Part shown: piece by piece, positions 24,301 through 39,300 of the stretch | Layout of the letters: each line of letters begins with the position of its first letter | Position numbering within the stretch: position 1 is the stretch's first letter | NCBI GenBank assembly: GCA_012064415.1 | Contig: SSNU01000062.1 | Coordinates: forward strand, 1-51,479 | DNA length: 51,479 nt | Direction of reading: 5' to 3' | Source of the DNA: Gyrodactylus bullatarudis | Lineage: Eukaryota; Platyhelminthes; Monogenea; Gyrodactylidea; Gyrodactylidae | Notes under the pieces: model-generated | The model's input: the letters and a program-made list of their open reading frames with translations, nothing else | Databases searched by the model: none | Told to the model about the DNA's origin: nothing | Made by a program: the position numbers and the translations under genes

Positions 24301-27300
24301 TCAAGTGGAATCTAAGTAATGTCCCTACAACTAAAAATAATCCTTCAATATCAGTTTCTCCAATCTTATTTTTAAACCCTTTTCATACAAAGAACTTCTT
24401 AGCAGATCAAATCTCTACCCTGCAGCTGTTATCGTGTATGCTCAAGAGCCTATACCCTATATGAGAAAAATCCCAGATTGTGAAAATTATTTCAAATTTT
24501 GTACCAGATACTCACAACTATTTCAACAGTTTCTATATTGCATGGGGTTAGGCCAAGAACCAAAAACAATCATATCAAGTTCATGAAAAAAATGAATTTC
24601 GCGCCAACATGAAATTTGTAAAATAACGACATTTCATTGTAAAATTCCATTGTGATCCTAACCCAACGTACTCACATTGATTTTCCAATGCAAGGAATAC
24701 AAAAATTTCTTTCTTGCCTCTTTTTTTAATTGTATATTTTTATGGCGTCATAAATATAAAGATTAATCCCAACACTTTTACCCTTTTGTACTTTTGTATA
24801 CTTTTGGAATAATAACAAATTGGATTTACATAATAAATGAATGAAAAACTCTTGGAAATGTAATTAATGTTACAATAAAATGGAAAAAAACTACAAGAGT
24901 TCATTCAGTGGTGTAGGAGATTAATTTAATCAAAAGGCACAATATTCGATCATTTGGCTAACACTAATGGAATCAAAAGTACTTCATTCATTGAACACAA
25001 TAAAATAATATTTGGATATTTAGGAAGCTACTTTGAAGTAGTTATGATATAAATTAGTATAAAAATACATGTGAAATGAACTTACAAGGCTACAATTTCT
25101 TTGGGTCGGTGTTAGCTGAAAAGTAGAACTCCTATTCTTTTTCGACATTGAATACTTTTTATCGCATAATGTAATATCTTCTAGGGAAGCGCTGTTATTG
25201 TCTTTGAGAGATTCGTTTTTGCTATTGTATCGGAATAAAATTTTTTTTAGAAAGTATTCAACTAAATTTTCCAATGTAATTTACCCATCGCTGAATCCGG
25301 AAGCATCATATGAAGACGTCATGACTCCACTGTTGTATTTGATGGTGGGAGCAACAGATGAACTCCTCATGTAATTCCTATGCTTTTCGAAAAACAACGA
25401 AAAAGAAGTTGGCCGCTTAGATAAATCATTGGACGGGAGAGTTGGATTGTGTATATCGAACAATTTCTGGTTGCTTCCCTTGTTGCTGTTGTTGTTATTC
25501 AGTGAGTATGACGAGTTTGAACATTGCAAGTGACTGCTGGAGTTGCGCATTTCAATCTTTGGCCTCTGGCAATACTTTTGCGTGAGGATTTCGTTCACTT
25601 TTGGCAACAAGAAATTGATAACATTCTTGGCATCACGAGAAGCAGCAAGATCTAGGGCTGATTGGTTCATTTGATTCTTTGTATGGACATCAGCGTTACT
25701 TTTGAACAACATTTTTACCTAAATGGAGTAGCTTTAAAGTGGATATTTCGCAAAAGAAATACAAAATTATTTTGATACACTTGAATTAACCGAACCATGA
25801 GTCATTGATTTATTTGAATCGGTAGATCTAAATAGAGTAAACCTTTGAATGGATTTTATAAAAAGGAAATAAGTTGCCCCATCTATCACGTTCAATTAGA
25901 CTTTCAATCCATCTTTTTTCTAGTTCTACGTTAATTAAGAAAATCTGCTTACCCTTGGTTAGTGGGACACTTTTAAGGAGTATGCTTTTGATAGTGAATT
26001 TAGATGTCTGAGTATAATTGCAACGCTGATCAGGATTCCCTTTCAACTATCAAATTTTCATGATTGTAATTTAATCTCGTAAGAAAATTGAGATGAATTT
26101 GAGCACTACATGGATCTATATTTACCTTATTAATTAGTATTATTAGGCATTATTTAATGATTGCACAACCAAAGATCTTATGGTTCAAAGTTTTGAGATC
26201 ATGAAAATACGAAGCTGGGTTATATAAAGATTTCACTATTTTTCTCCGCATGAAACAATGATCGAGGATTAGAAAATTTAAATTTTTCTTGGAAATGATG
26301 TTGGCGGATTTCCTAAATTCGCGTCAATTCTCTGTGATCAATAAAAATATTGAAGAATTTCGAAAAACACAGCCTTACTTTGGCCAGAAATTGAATTTTT
26401 AAATTTCAGATCAACTAGCTTTACAAGCTTTGATGAGTTCGTTGTATCATCACCGTGAAAACGTTTGGATCTTGACCGAATGGCCGAGAATCCGAGTATT
26501 AAGGCTAGTTTTTCTTTTGGTATTATTTCTTACAGTCTGGATTTCAGTAGACCAGTTGAAGAACAATTTTATGGATTGAAAAAGACCTGCTCTAAAAGTG
26601 TAAGATGAAACTGAAAAAAATGTGTCTTTTATAAATAAGCATAACCATATTTATTAAATTAAAATAAAAAAAGCATCTTGCAATGATAAGTTCAACTAAA
26701 TGAGATATTGAAGGAACTACTACTGTATTAAGAAGGAGAAACAACTTTTGTCCAGCTAGTAAGAAAGAGAGGCGGGTATATCTCGAATATTTCTTCTATA
26801 TATTTTCGCAAACACACGAAAAGTGCATAATGAACCCATGAAAGAGGTTAATACCAAGTAGTAGAAGTAGTTAACAATGTGTGAATGAAAGAGGTAATTT
26901 TTTTTGAAAAATTATCCACTTCTTCCAGCAGTTACAATACCAGAAATACAATCGGAAAATTTTAACCTCAGTTAAACACGGATAAAATGATAAGAAAATT
27001 TTTATACATTTTGTATACGCTTAGGGACATGTGTTATCCTTTAGGGTTATAATCAGGAAATACTCAGCTTATCTGTAATTACTATCCGTGTGTGTATGCT
27101 TGATTGTTTATGGGTTCTCAATCTTTCTGATTAATTTTATCATGAATTGCGCATAAATAGGTTAAATGAGTCAACTAAAGTTTGGGAGTCTATTAATACT
27201 ATCCTTGGAGCTGAACTCGCAAAATTCAAAGGGATAGTGATTCAATTAAGAAAAACACAAGTTTTTACATCCTCGACCTCTACATTAGAGTTTGAACATG

Positions 27301-30300
27301 TTATTCACTCATGTTGATGACTTTGTTGTGGAATGAGTTCTATTTGATACAAATTGATTACAGTTGTGAATGACTGGGAATTTTCATCTTTTCAATTAAA
27401 TTTGTAAAAATAATTTACACAATGGAAAATCGTGTATTTTAAAGTTTGGTTCTTGAAACTTTAATAGCTTTTGAAGTTTTCAGACATAGGCTTACTCTCC
27501 AAAGATTGTTTAAAAATAACGGTCTGGAGACAAAGAAATTTTTGAGCATCTATTGAAAACAGGATCATTAAAAGTTATTTTTCAGGATCACCAATAGAGA
27601 AAGAGACCATTAAATTTTTACCTTTGAATTTAATTCGTTAATTCCACTGAAATCTATTTTCAAAACAACTTTGCCTATACAAAAAAAGACAAAATAACCT
27701 CAGTAGACAAGAGATTTATTCAGAATTAAAAATGTGTTTCAATAACAATAATAATTAAGTTCGCTTGCTTTGGTCTCAGAAGAACTACTTGATTCAAAGT
27801 TTTCTGCTTTAATAACAATAAAGGGAGTGTTACACCTGGCAAGAAATTGTTAAAAGTTGTTAAATTATTAGTATCAGTCTGAATTTTTGCCAACAGCATA
27901 AATGATACAAATGATATTGCCAGAATAGTTCAGACACATAAGACAAGATGCCTAATTGAAAATTTCTTTTCTTACTTCAAGTCTTCTTCAAGATGATACA
28001 ATACATGAAAAAAACATCTTTGTAGCTTGGATAAGAGCAAAATCTAGATATATGACAAAGTCAAGATGGTTTCAACTTCATTCTCCTACAATAAGGGCCT
28101 ATAAATTATAGAATTAAAACACAATTCCCTGCCTTTTGCTGGGAAATATAGAATTTAGATTTAACTATATCCTTTTGGTTGTTAATGATCTGAATATGCA
28201 GATAAATAAAAATATCTTTATACCTTTTTGCTAATATCCTATTAATCAAAAGAAGGAAATGCCCAAAATACTGCATATCTCTTTCTATAAATATACTGTA
28301 TGAATATAGAGCTCTTGTTATCAATGAGATTTGAAATAATAAAAATTCAAATTTTAATAATAAGTAGAAACATAAGAATTTACTATTTTCTATATTCTTA
28401 GACATTCAACCTAGAAATAAAATGTGCCCAAAGGTTATTGAAGTGTCCATTGATAACCAATGACCACAATTCACTAGTTGGTTGAATGTCTAGAAACACA
28501 GTTTGTTGAAATAAAAAGAATTACGGAAATAATTTTAATCTGACTAAAATTAGAATTTTGAAAATTCCTCAAATTTCAAAGGAAGGAAAATTCTAACTTT
28601 AAACACCAGGATGATGACTGACAAAGGAAATACTTTGAATACCATCAGTCAAGATCAGCTAAATCTGGTACAAATGTTAGTAGACATCATAAAAATATTT
28701 ATTTTGGCTACAAATGTTAACAATTTATTCTTTTAAACTAATAATACATAAGCAGTATTACTATTATTCTTAGCCTATTGGGATCATGTAATATTTCATA
28801 TGTTATAGGAATAGAAATCATGTAGAAATACTCTCGTTCTCTCGATAGTTGGGAAGTGAAAATTTATCTTTACAAAGAAATAAAAAACTTTCAAGTCTTG
28901 CACAGGTTGGTCTAGTTAAAAGACGGCTGCTACCAAGAGAGAGGGGAAAGCCAAATTGTACCAATTTCTTGCTCTCGTGAAGAAGAGAGAAGGAATGTGG
29001 GGAGAATCTACACAAGATGTATTCTTGATTCAAATTTATAAATATATATATAGTACGTTTTATTTATTTATAATTATTATAATTAAGAGATTCCCAACCA
29101 AAGTCTTGTACTAAAACAATTTCAAACAGGAAACTAATTGCTGCTTACCATTTCCCACTTTTGACGGTTGGAGGATAACAATGTTTTTGTTCTAATAATT
29201 AGATTTATAATCAGAGCCTCAAAAATCGCAAAATAGTATACAAACGATAGAATAAATGACTATTTTTAGTATATTATATGATCTACTCAAAAGTAATGGG
29301 ATTTGAAAATTAATAATTGATCATTTTATTGAAAAAAATCATTTTCGTCATGTTAAATCTATCGGTTTTGAAATTTCTACGAGGTGATACATGCGATCGC
29401 ATATTACAGTGAATTCATAAGGGTATTGCTTTTTGAACTTTTGAGTTTTTAGAAATGTGGTAAGATAATCGAAAAATGACTCATTACGCTCAATTTTCGA
29501 TTTTATCGATAAATTTAGCATAATCTGATTGGTCGAGATTTCAAGGACCAATCAGAATTAGGGATTATAACTAAACACGGCATGGGAATTTAAGTTACTA
29601 AAAATATTTATTTAAAAGTTGAAATAGTATAAGAATGAAGCCATTTTTAAAGCCATACAACTTTCCTGTGCAATTTAGTAAAAATAGGCTCTGTTTATTA
29701 TAGTGAATTACATGAAAAAAGTAATGAATAGAGTAAAGATTTTCCTCACTTGAATCTAAAGCTAGTTGAAATGGAGATGAGTACTAACTAGTAGTTTTAC
29801 AAAAAATTCAATAATTTTCTCAGGTTAATCAGACATTCAGTGTTTTTGATGCACCAAAATTCTCTGAACCTCAGAATTCTTCGACAGAATTGCTTTAAAT
29901 ATTCAAAATCGATAAACATTTTTAGCTTAAGCATTAAATTTTTTTTATTGAATTGAAAGTGCGATTGTGGTCGAAAGAAGGATCAAGATTAGAAAAGAAA
30001 ATCAATAATCTAATTATCGTTTGGGAGCTGAATTTCGAATTTTTGATCAATCTCACTACTTGAAAATGAATGAAATTTCAATACAGTTCAAAATCCTTCG
30101 AGAATGGTGGAACTATCGGAAATTCGACCGTAAAATTCGGCTTTCTTGTCATTATTATTGGTATGCAGAGAAAAAGGTGAGCCAATATGAACCAATTTCA
30201 AGATGGAATTTCCACAATCTCTTCTCACAGACTTTCCATCTATTCATAATTGGCACTGTAATGAGAAATGCAAAAAAACCAATATATTATAAAGAAGCCT

Positions 30301-33300
30301 ATAGAAAAGACTATTGATAAGAATAATTATTAATTATGTGAGTTGGCTCATACCTAAAGTTCAACAGCATGGTAAACAACCTGTGATCTGTTTTAGTTGA
30401 AAGAGAAGCATTTTTTTCAAAAAATTAATTTATTCATCAAGTTTATTTCTTCTTCTTCTTCTCGTATTTTCACTTTATTGCAGAGAATAAAAAAGGGCTG
30501 ACAGCCATACTTTACCATGGAATACAAGTGAAAAAAACATGTACGACGTAGATAATGAAAAGCAAACGGTGATGCATACTTGATTTTCTGCTCTCATAGG
30601 TTTTAGAAGAGTAGAGATAAAGTGAAGATAGAGAGAAAAAATCAAATACAAATTTCTGATGAGTAATTGCAAATGTAGAATTGAGAATAGTAGCAGCATA
30701 CAGTAAATGTACTTGGAGATGTATTTTAAACAGTTGGTTAATTTTCTCTAAATTTAATCAAAGACGTAGGTCGGACGAGAACTAATTTAAAACTGATAAA
30801 TTAAATGGTCCTTGGATGATAGTCTCAAGACTCCTTGGCAATTCAGTTAATCTTGTAAATCAGTGTCGAAATTCCCGGAAAACAAGTTTAACTGAATTGC
30901 CTGGGAGTATCTTGAGACTATGAAGAGTAACATGTATGAAAATTGTACTTATCTTCATAGTAGTATACACGTTTATTTCTACAAAACATTTATACATTAT
31001 ATTTACGTTATGTGGAATATTTTGATGATGAAGGTGGCGAGAGATAGCACCAGTGGAAATCACTTACACTCTTAAAAGACAGAATAAAAAGGGGGTGTAC
31101 TCTAGTGTTTTTGTATGTATTTGTTAAACAAGATATTATCATTATATCCTCTCTACAGGTTATCTCAAGAAAGTTCAGCTAAAACAATCGAGTTTTTTGA
31201 GTGAAATATTATCATTTTATCAGGGATATAAATGTAATCATTCATTCTATAATGCAGGTGTACTGCTAGTTCAGTGTTTGAACATATACAGAAGGAGGGA
31301 ATGTTGTGAAAAGAACTTTTATCAATAAAAATATTCATGAGAATTGAGATACAATTCAAACTGTATTCATAGTTAGGCAAGTTAAAAGTAAGACTTCTCA
31401 AAGGTTGATTCAATAGACATTAGAACCAAAAGATGGACCAGAAATATAACGTTTATAACTAAAATATATAGGCAAGTATATTTCTAACCTTCCTAATGAC
31501 CCTATAGAACCAAATGAAAAAATATAGTTTTATGATGATTTTTTATGTTGTACAGTTTGTTATAGGGGACGTTATATAATTAATAGATGCAATCGATAAT
31601 AGCACAAGTAAACTGAATTATTATTATTATTCAGACAATACATTTATAGTATGAAAAACGGTTGAGTGCATACAAAAGTTTTAACTTTAACAAAAGTAAT
31701 AATATTAATAATAGCTACAGAATATGACTAGTTTTTTTCAATAATCATATTTAGTTATAGTTGTAGAGGAGAAAAAAGGGTTCAGTAATATGCAAATCGG
31801 TGTAAAGTGTCTACTAGGCATTGGAGTGTATTACAGATTGATGAAGGAATATATTTTGTTTATCTTCTTAATTCATCTTCACACTTGTGTCCTAACAGTA
31901 TGCCGAATTTATTTCACAATAATTTCATAAATTGGCTATGGAAATGTAATTTTATTTACTGAGCAACTTAATTTTCAATGAGTTGTGTACATAATTTATC
32001 GTCGATTAATACAGAGGAGAAATCTTGATTGGTTTAAATTGAATGAATCGAAAAAAAAAGTTGAGCATTTTTGAATGGAATAAGACCAAAGCTTATCATT
32101 TTATAAGTACGTATAGTAAGAATGGATAATATTTATTGGATATATATTTTTAGATAATGTTATATAATTTGTATAATTATGTCAACTTTTCTTTGACATG
32201 CATAGTTATAAACACAGAAAGAGGGAAGATCAGGATAATCTTTTTATACTTGAATTTCGACGTCAGTTGTTGAGAGAATTGTAGGGAAATCATTTCATTT
32301 GTAAGAATATTATTTCTACATTACGCTGTTATCACCAGAATTTGTACTACTACTCTTTAATCCTATTCAAATTTACATAAATCAAACTTGAATAATCCTA
32401 TATATCTCTGCAATTTAGTAATATTTTCTCTATAGGAAGATTGCAACTAAACGAAGAAGAAAGACTCATTATCATTAAATTTTTGAGTCGAGATTATCCC
32501 GAGGTTGCTGACTAAAAGGTTTTCTCCAAACCAAACACCGACTTAATTTATAAAGCTAATCTAATCTTGGATCGAAGAAATTTCATTCATTTTCAACCAG
32601 TAAAAATTATCAAAAAATCGAAATTCAAATTTTTTAATTTCTTTGACAAATTGCGATCCTATAGAATCAAAAATTTAAGGGGCTAATTCGAAATGTGTAA
32701 AATATTAAAATCCCATCTTTATATTAACTAGTAGCTTATTTTATAAATGAAAAATTAGAGAAAATTATAGCATTCATATTCGAGGCTGAGAGGAGTTCAT
32801 CTATACTGCCCCAGTCTTGTATGATACTCTCTAAATTGCCAAGAAATTCTAATTGAATTCTATGCTACTTTTTAATACTGTCTCAACACCCCCTAGATGG
32901 TCTTGAAAAACAAGATAGAAACCGCATATCTTCAAGAGCCAGCTTCTTATTATTGTATCATTCCGAATTGAATTGAGAGGAGGATTGAATTGAAAAAGGT
33001 TTTATTATCTCTTCAATAAAAATCCTTGAATTGTGAAAGAGTTCTCTTGAAACATTTCATGATTCATCAAGGGGAGGAACAATAATCTCTTGATAAATTT
33101 TATAAAAAGATTCATCCTAGGTGTAATTTGGAATAAAGTTACTTCAATTGTTACATGCGTGGATGTGTGAGAGAAGAGGGAAAATTGTATTACCTTAAGC
33201 CTGGTGTATCTTTCAAATTTCTAATTAGTTATTCACCTGATTTGAAAAAAATAGATGTTACAAATTTTACTCTCTACAGAATTATTTTTTTCAATTTTTA

Positions 33301-36300
33301 GGATAAAAAATGTGCAAATAAATAGTAGCTTGATATGGAGAGGAGAATTCGTGATTAGATTTGTTCAAGAACCTAGAAAATCATCGAATAGGCTTACTTT
33401 TATTTATCAAATTTGACTGAGACAAGTCGTTAAAGTTGAAAATATCAGAGAGCGGTTACGAATCGAGAAAAATACCCTTCAAAGAGGACTTTCTTTTGAA
33501 GTAACTGAAATTTCAGACTAAATGACTTTGATTAATTTTATGGGGAACAACAAAAGATTAACAAAAATAAAGGTTTTCCCTGATTAACTTTTCTGCCGCC
33601 AGTGTGTATGTTTAAGGCTTCTCTTCTGATTAATAAACCAAATCAATTATGTTAATCTAAATTCTAGAATCGCGTTATCTTAATCGCTCATGTCATTCTT
33701 GATTATTCAAGAAAACATCAAGACAAAATAATACGTACCACTTCAAGATTATTATTCTCAGCAGCCAGCATGAGAGGAGTATTTCCAGACGAGTCTCTCT
33801 GATCAATTCTAATGCCTGGCTGGGTAAGGAGCAAATCGACAATTGGCAAGTTTCCCTTTCTCGCTGCAACATGAAGAGGGGTCTGCTGTTTCCTTCCGTC
33901 CTGAAGATTTATATCCACGTTGCAACAGAGAAGAATTTTAAAGCATTCAAAAGACCGCTCCACACGCTTTGTCTCATAGTCATCTGGACTTACAATTGCA
34001 TAGTGGAGGAGAGGCGATCTGTGAAATTTGAAATAAATCAGATTTATATATATGTAAAGATTACAAAAAAGTGTCAAAGATACTCAGGACTCAAAGACTT
34101 CAATAAGAAAAATGTTTGGATAATCGTTAATAACGAAGTAAAAAAAGTATCGATCGAGTAAAGCTAGCAAGATTCTCAAGGAGAATTGAACTCGAGACGG
34201 TACAAGAAAACTACACTGACCCACCAGACGTCCAGTTCGAGGATCAAAAGTATCTATATGATGATGACGGAGAGGAAAATATCCCAAAAATGACCAAGCA
34301 AAAGTTTTCAAAGAGAAAAGACAACACACCAGAGAATGAGTTGTTCAAAGGTCTAGAAGGCATCATCCATGAAAACGAACAAAGAATACCCAAGGAGATC
34401 AGCTAGAATCAAAAAGATGACAAGCTCCACTTCCAAGGGAGGGCAGTGTAAAGATTAGCTATTTACGTAATACGTAAATTGTAGCCTGGTTGCAAAATTA
34501 CATTGTATATGTCTGTCAACAAGTGAATGCAACAAGTGAATGTTTAGTATGTGATTGCTGAATTGGATGTCGTTAATAAAATATAAAACGTCCAAGGACA
34601 GTGCAGAGATCTTCTCTTATTGTTCATAGACGTGAATAAATATTTCCTACAGGATTAAGTCTTCTCTTACTAGTCCAGATAGACTGAGTTATCTTGAGCA
34701 TACGGTTCCGCAAGGATGGGTTCTGATAGTTACTCCGGCTAAAGTCTCAGTTGCAACCACCTCAGCAGTCAAAGACTCTAAGGATAATATTATTGATGGA
34801 AAGACCTTCGATTCTACACATATAGAATGAATTCTGTTCTATACAAGAGACATCTCCTGAACACTTCTTATTATAATTCTGGGAGATTATAATGTTATTG
34901 TTAGTGTCTGTAATAAATTATGGGAAACAATGTGTATAGCTTATCAATATATTGGTTTCAATGATGATCATTGCATTTAGGTAAAATCAGACAAAAGATG
35001 TATACACTTGAGTTTCTCTCGCATTTCTAACATCGATATTTAGCCAAACACACACAATCTCAGCTGTATAATAATTCTAGATTATTAAAAGTATAGTAGT
35101 TAACGTGACTGAAACAATTTTGAAATACAATCAAAATTATGTAATGATTAAATACATTCTATAAATGTTTGAGTAAATAATTCTCTATGATTCACAGCCA
35201 ATTAGAGTGACTTTAAAGTACAAACTGTGATAAAATAATACAACCACAAGAAGAAGCATAATAGGGAATTCTATTAGGAGATAGTAAACGTTTAATTTTA
35301 ATTGAATAAAAAACTACCAATATTTTTTTCATTACAGTACAAAGGGGAGAAAAATTCTACGTTCCTCCTCTCTTACTTCTTCTCTTTTTTCCTGCTACTA
35401 AACAATGTTAGAACAATAAACATTATTGAAAAGGTCATCTGGAAAAGTGTGGGATTTCAAATGTACCCTCAATAACATACACACTCTGATCTGATCATTT
35501 CTGCACACCCCAACATCATTCAGTTTCCTATGGTTATAATTCTTAATTTGTAATATGACCCCTTCTTTTCTGTAATCTGTGCATACATTTTCGCTTGTTT
35601 CTTCTCCCTTCTTAGAAAACACCATGAACTTTTGGGGAGCCCTAATATTTTTTCTGATTTGAAATTTATCACCTGGACCTAGAAGTTTCATGGAGAAGAA
35701 TGGTTCAGCTCAATTGATAAAATTGGTTTATTGGTGAAGATTAAACAAGCCCGGAATGTGATCAAGCACTCTGGCATTTTAGATAAATGTCAAGTAATTA
35801 TTGGTTCTCTTTTAGGTGCACTTTTAGCAAATGAGAAATAGAAGAAAATACTCAAGATTCTCGAGTCTCAAAGATTAGGAAAATTGATATTAAATTGAAA
35901 TTCTTTTATTTATTCTAACATCAGAATAATTTTTAGATCCCCATGGATGAATCATTGAAATCTACCGCTAAATTAGAATCATTTCACATTTTTTTGTTAT
36001 AATCTTTGTTTCAAATATGAATAATGAAAACTGGAACTGTATACGTGGAGGGGAGTTATAATAATAATTGATTGATTTTAGATCTGGACCAAAAGGAATA
36101 CCAAGGTTTTTAGATAAAATTTAAGAGGGTTTAGAGTACAAGAAGGTACTTGACTATTTAAGTACCAAAACGTCTATAGAAGAGAATTTCTACTTTTAAA
36201 AATACATTCATTAAACAGTGTATTTTCCTTTCTCGACTTTAGGAGTCTATTTCCTTTTTTAATTAGATTAAATTACATAAAACAGAACAGAACATGTTGT

Positions 36301-39300
36301 TAATTTTGTACATTTATTTATGCTTTTGTTTTGGCTCTCAGTAGATTGTAAGGCATTTGTGTAAAGGTTTATCCCTCTAAACGAGGCAATGGTTTCTCTG
36401 CACTTTTAACATTTTGCAGTAACTGAGATAATAGATACAGTAAAACATTGTCCAGACATTAAAAAAGTTTAAAGTTGGAAAAAGTAACTGTATTCCTTTC
36501 ATCAAGCTCTCTTTCTTCTTTTTGTTCATTTAATGCAAAAGCTCTCTCTAGACGGAGCAAGAAAGAAGAAGAATGTCTACAGATTGAGAAGGGTGAGAAA
36601 CCTATTTTCTTAATACAACGATTTAACAGTTATCCGGAGAGTTATTTAAGCACAGTGGAGCATTATTATGATACCAAGAATACTGTAATATTGAATTTAT
36701 TTATTTATTGAAAACAATACAAAACGTGATGACAATATAAAAGAGAAAAGAAAACCTTTGCAGCTAATTGCGAGAGAAAGAGATAATGTTGATAAGCTTG
36801 ATACAATAGAGATTAAACTCCCAGATGGGTTTTTTATATGTGCATTATACTCTATTATATAATTAGCAGTAATAAGACAGAAAGAAAAGTCAAAATTCAT
36901 CATATTACAGATTGCTCTTGAATGTATTAAGATGTGTAGAAAGAGAAAAACAAAACCTAACTGATTCAAAAGTATTCTGAAATTGTACTTGTGAAGGTTC
37001 CATTAGATCTTTTGGTACTGATAATTCGATAAAAATTGCAGATTTACTGCACACAGCAAGTGATGAGAAATAAGTAAGGAAGATAATATCCTGGATTTGA
37101 CCAGAAACAGTCATTAATCATTTCATTGTCTGGTGTTATTTAAAATGATATTCATGATGATATGAACTATTGAGAGAGTTTGATTTAACCTGGCTGAAAT
37201 GCCACCAAAAGAAAAACTGCATAAGCCATCTCTGACAACAGAACATGTCTCAATCATTATTTCCCAAAAACATTTGAAGAAGTTGAATGCAAAAATTTTA
37301 CTACAAAATTTAAATTTCAAAAATGGGCGTTAACCCAACTTAACTTCTTTGTACCAGACTTGTATAGACACTCTCCTCACCCTATTAAATATAAATACTC
37401 TTTGATATGTTTGAGAGAAATCCATTAGTCAAAAGAAGGACGATGTGGATGGGAGATGAGTGCTTTAAAAGTTTTAAAGAAAACGAAAAGTTCAAACTAC
37501 CCTCTGAATTATTAATCCCTTTTAAAAAGTGTGAAAGAGAGAGAGACAAGCTTGGAATTATCTCTTGCCTAGTGTATTACAAATTACAGAGCAAACAATA
37601 GATGGGATCAGAGAGTGAGAGAATATATTGGTTATATAATAATCAGATCAAAATAGAAATAACAAAGTTGTGGTTCCACCTAATAATACGCTCGATTCAC
37701 TGGCCAAATTGATCATAAAAAAGAGTGTGCACTGAGTAGAAGTTGATGAATTGATCGGGTCATCATTCTCATCCCACAAAAAAGAGTTCCCTGGAATAAT
37801 AATAAAACGTCCAATTTCAATATATTACATTTAGTATTATATAATTCGTCATTTATTTTAGATAGAGTAATCCGTCTTTTCTTTTAGGAGGGACAAGTAG
37901 GAGAAGTGGAGTCACTAATAAATGGTTAGTATAGATGGAGTATATTTCAGGAATTGAATTTTGTTATTGGTAAAAAAAGGTATCATTAATGAGTATAAAT
38001 GGATAATTTTATAAAATGATGAATATCTCCATGAGTTCATTCGGAAATTTTTTTGTTGATTTCAAGTTGTGGATTTTTCAAGATCCCCAATAGACAGAGA
38101 AACTAAAAATTTAGGAAAACACTCCATTATCGTGCAAAAGGTTACTACTTCCTATTTTTCGACCATGTTTACTGCTTAAAAAATTAATAAATTAGGATGA
38201 TCCGAAATCAGTTTAGATTGACGATTCTTTCAAATATTGGCCTCTTTCTCGATTGGTGATCCTGAAAAATAACGCTTGATTCCTCTCACAGCTTGAAATT
38301 AACAAAATTTGAAGTTTAAAAACTGATAAAATCGCGCCAACTCTTCTAATTTACTCTCCTAGAATACCGGCTGTAGTATATTAGAAAATTCCAATCCCCT
38401 AATGGTTAGTAGTGATTTTGAAATTTTCTAAAGGCAAGTTTAATTAATCCAATACATTTTATAGCAGAATACACTGAATATGCGAATCAATTTACGATAT
38501 TGAATAAATATATACAGAGAGAAAGAGGTAGACCTAATGAGATTACCGCAAAAGGCTTAGAGAAAATATACAACCCTTTACGTTCTATTTCAGCCTCCTC
38601 CTCCTCTGTAGCATGTATTGTATTGAATTATCATCATCATCAAAAGTATTTTTTTAATTGTGTACTTTTGAATACAGAAAATGGGTCTGATTAAATCTCG
38701 AGCCATACATCAAGTTAATTTTTTTTTCAAAATATATATCCTTCTTTTAACTTTGAAAGAAATGTATTTAATGAGAAAGAGTTACAGTCTATATAAACAG
38801 ACATTTTTCTTCCAGTTTGATTTTGTGGGAAACTGTACAAATCAGAAATAATAATGCACCAAGTGTATTTATTTATTTGTAGTCTCTTTATTTTGATCTT
38901 AAATCAAAGGAAATAAATTCTTTAAGAGATTTTCAAATTCTTTTATATTACTACTATACTCATTTATGTAATATTAGAATCATTGAGAACCCAAAAATCC
39001 TATGAACAGCAATGTTTACTTGTAAAAAGTCGGAGCAAAACTTTTGGAAAAACCATTGAATGGTTGAGATTGCCAAAATCGCTAATATTCATAGAATGGA
39101 ATAAGAGTGTTCGGCAAAAGAAAGAGATTTTTGAGTAATTAGTTCTTGTGCCTAAATAATTTATGTATGTGCTTAAATAATAATCATTTACAATGTTTTT
39201 CTTTCCTAAGGTCAACTAGTATATACTCTTGCAGTTCTTCTTTTTAAAAGATTTAGTTAGAAGTATAATCTTACGCAACAAGAATACTCCTTAGAATATA

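Larger units (their letters stand above)
25735..33738 (-). other. 8.0-kb Caskin-like intron
   Basis: The flanking exons join in phase 0 in the middle of an ankyrin repeat, so no exon is missing. Contents that I could identify are the PLE-tail fragment at 26428, dispersed repeats (27555-27650, 29940-30165) and hairpins (28399-28492, 29524-29556, 30819-30921). The rest is AT-rich without recognisable features. Confidence 0.6.

Noticed and set aside
24425..24475. Possible 35-nt minus-strand mini-exon between TATAG and GTAGAG
   Set aside because: Neighbouring Caskin-like exons already join in phase; no protein similarity and chance splice-like sites are common.
30021..30317. 98-codon plus-strand frame
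   Set aside because: Falls inside a dispersed repeat whose other copy (18301-18530) is not open; no motif.
33871..34161. Plus-strand open frame of 96 codons
   Set aside because: Lies mostly antisense to the clear ankyrin exon 33739-34018; its last part reads into the gypsy remnant. Not a gene of its own.
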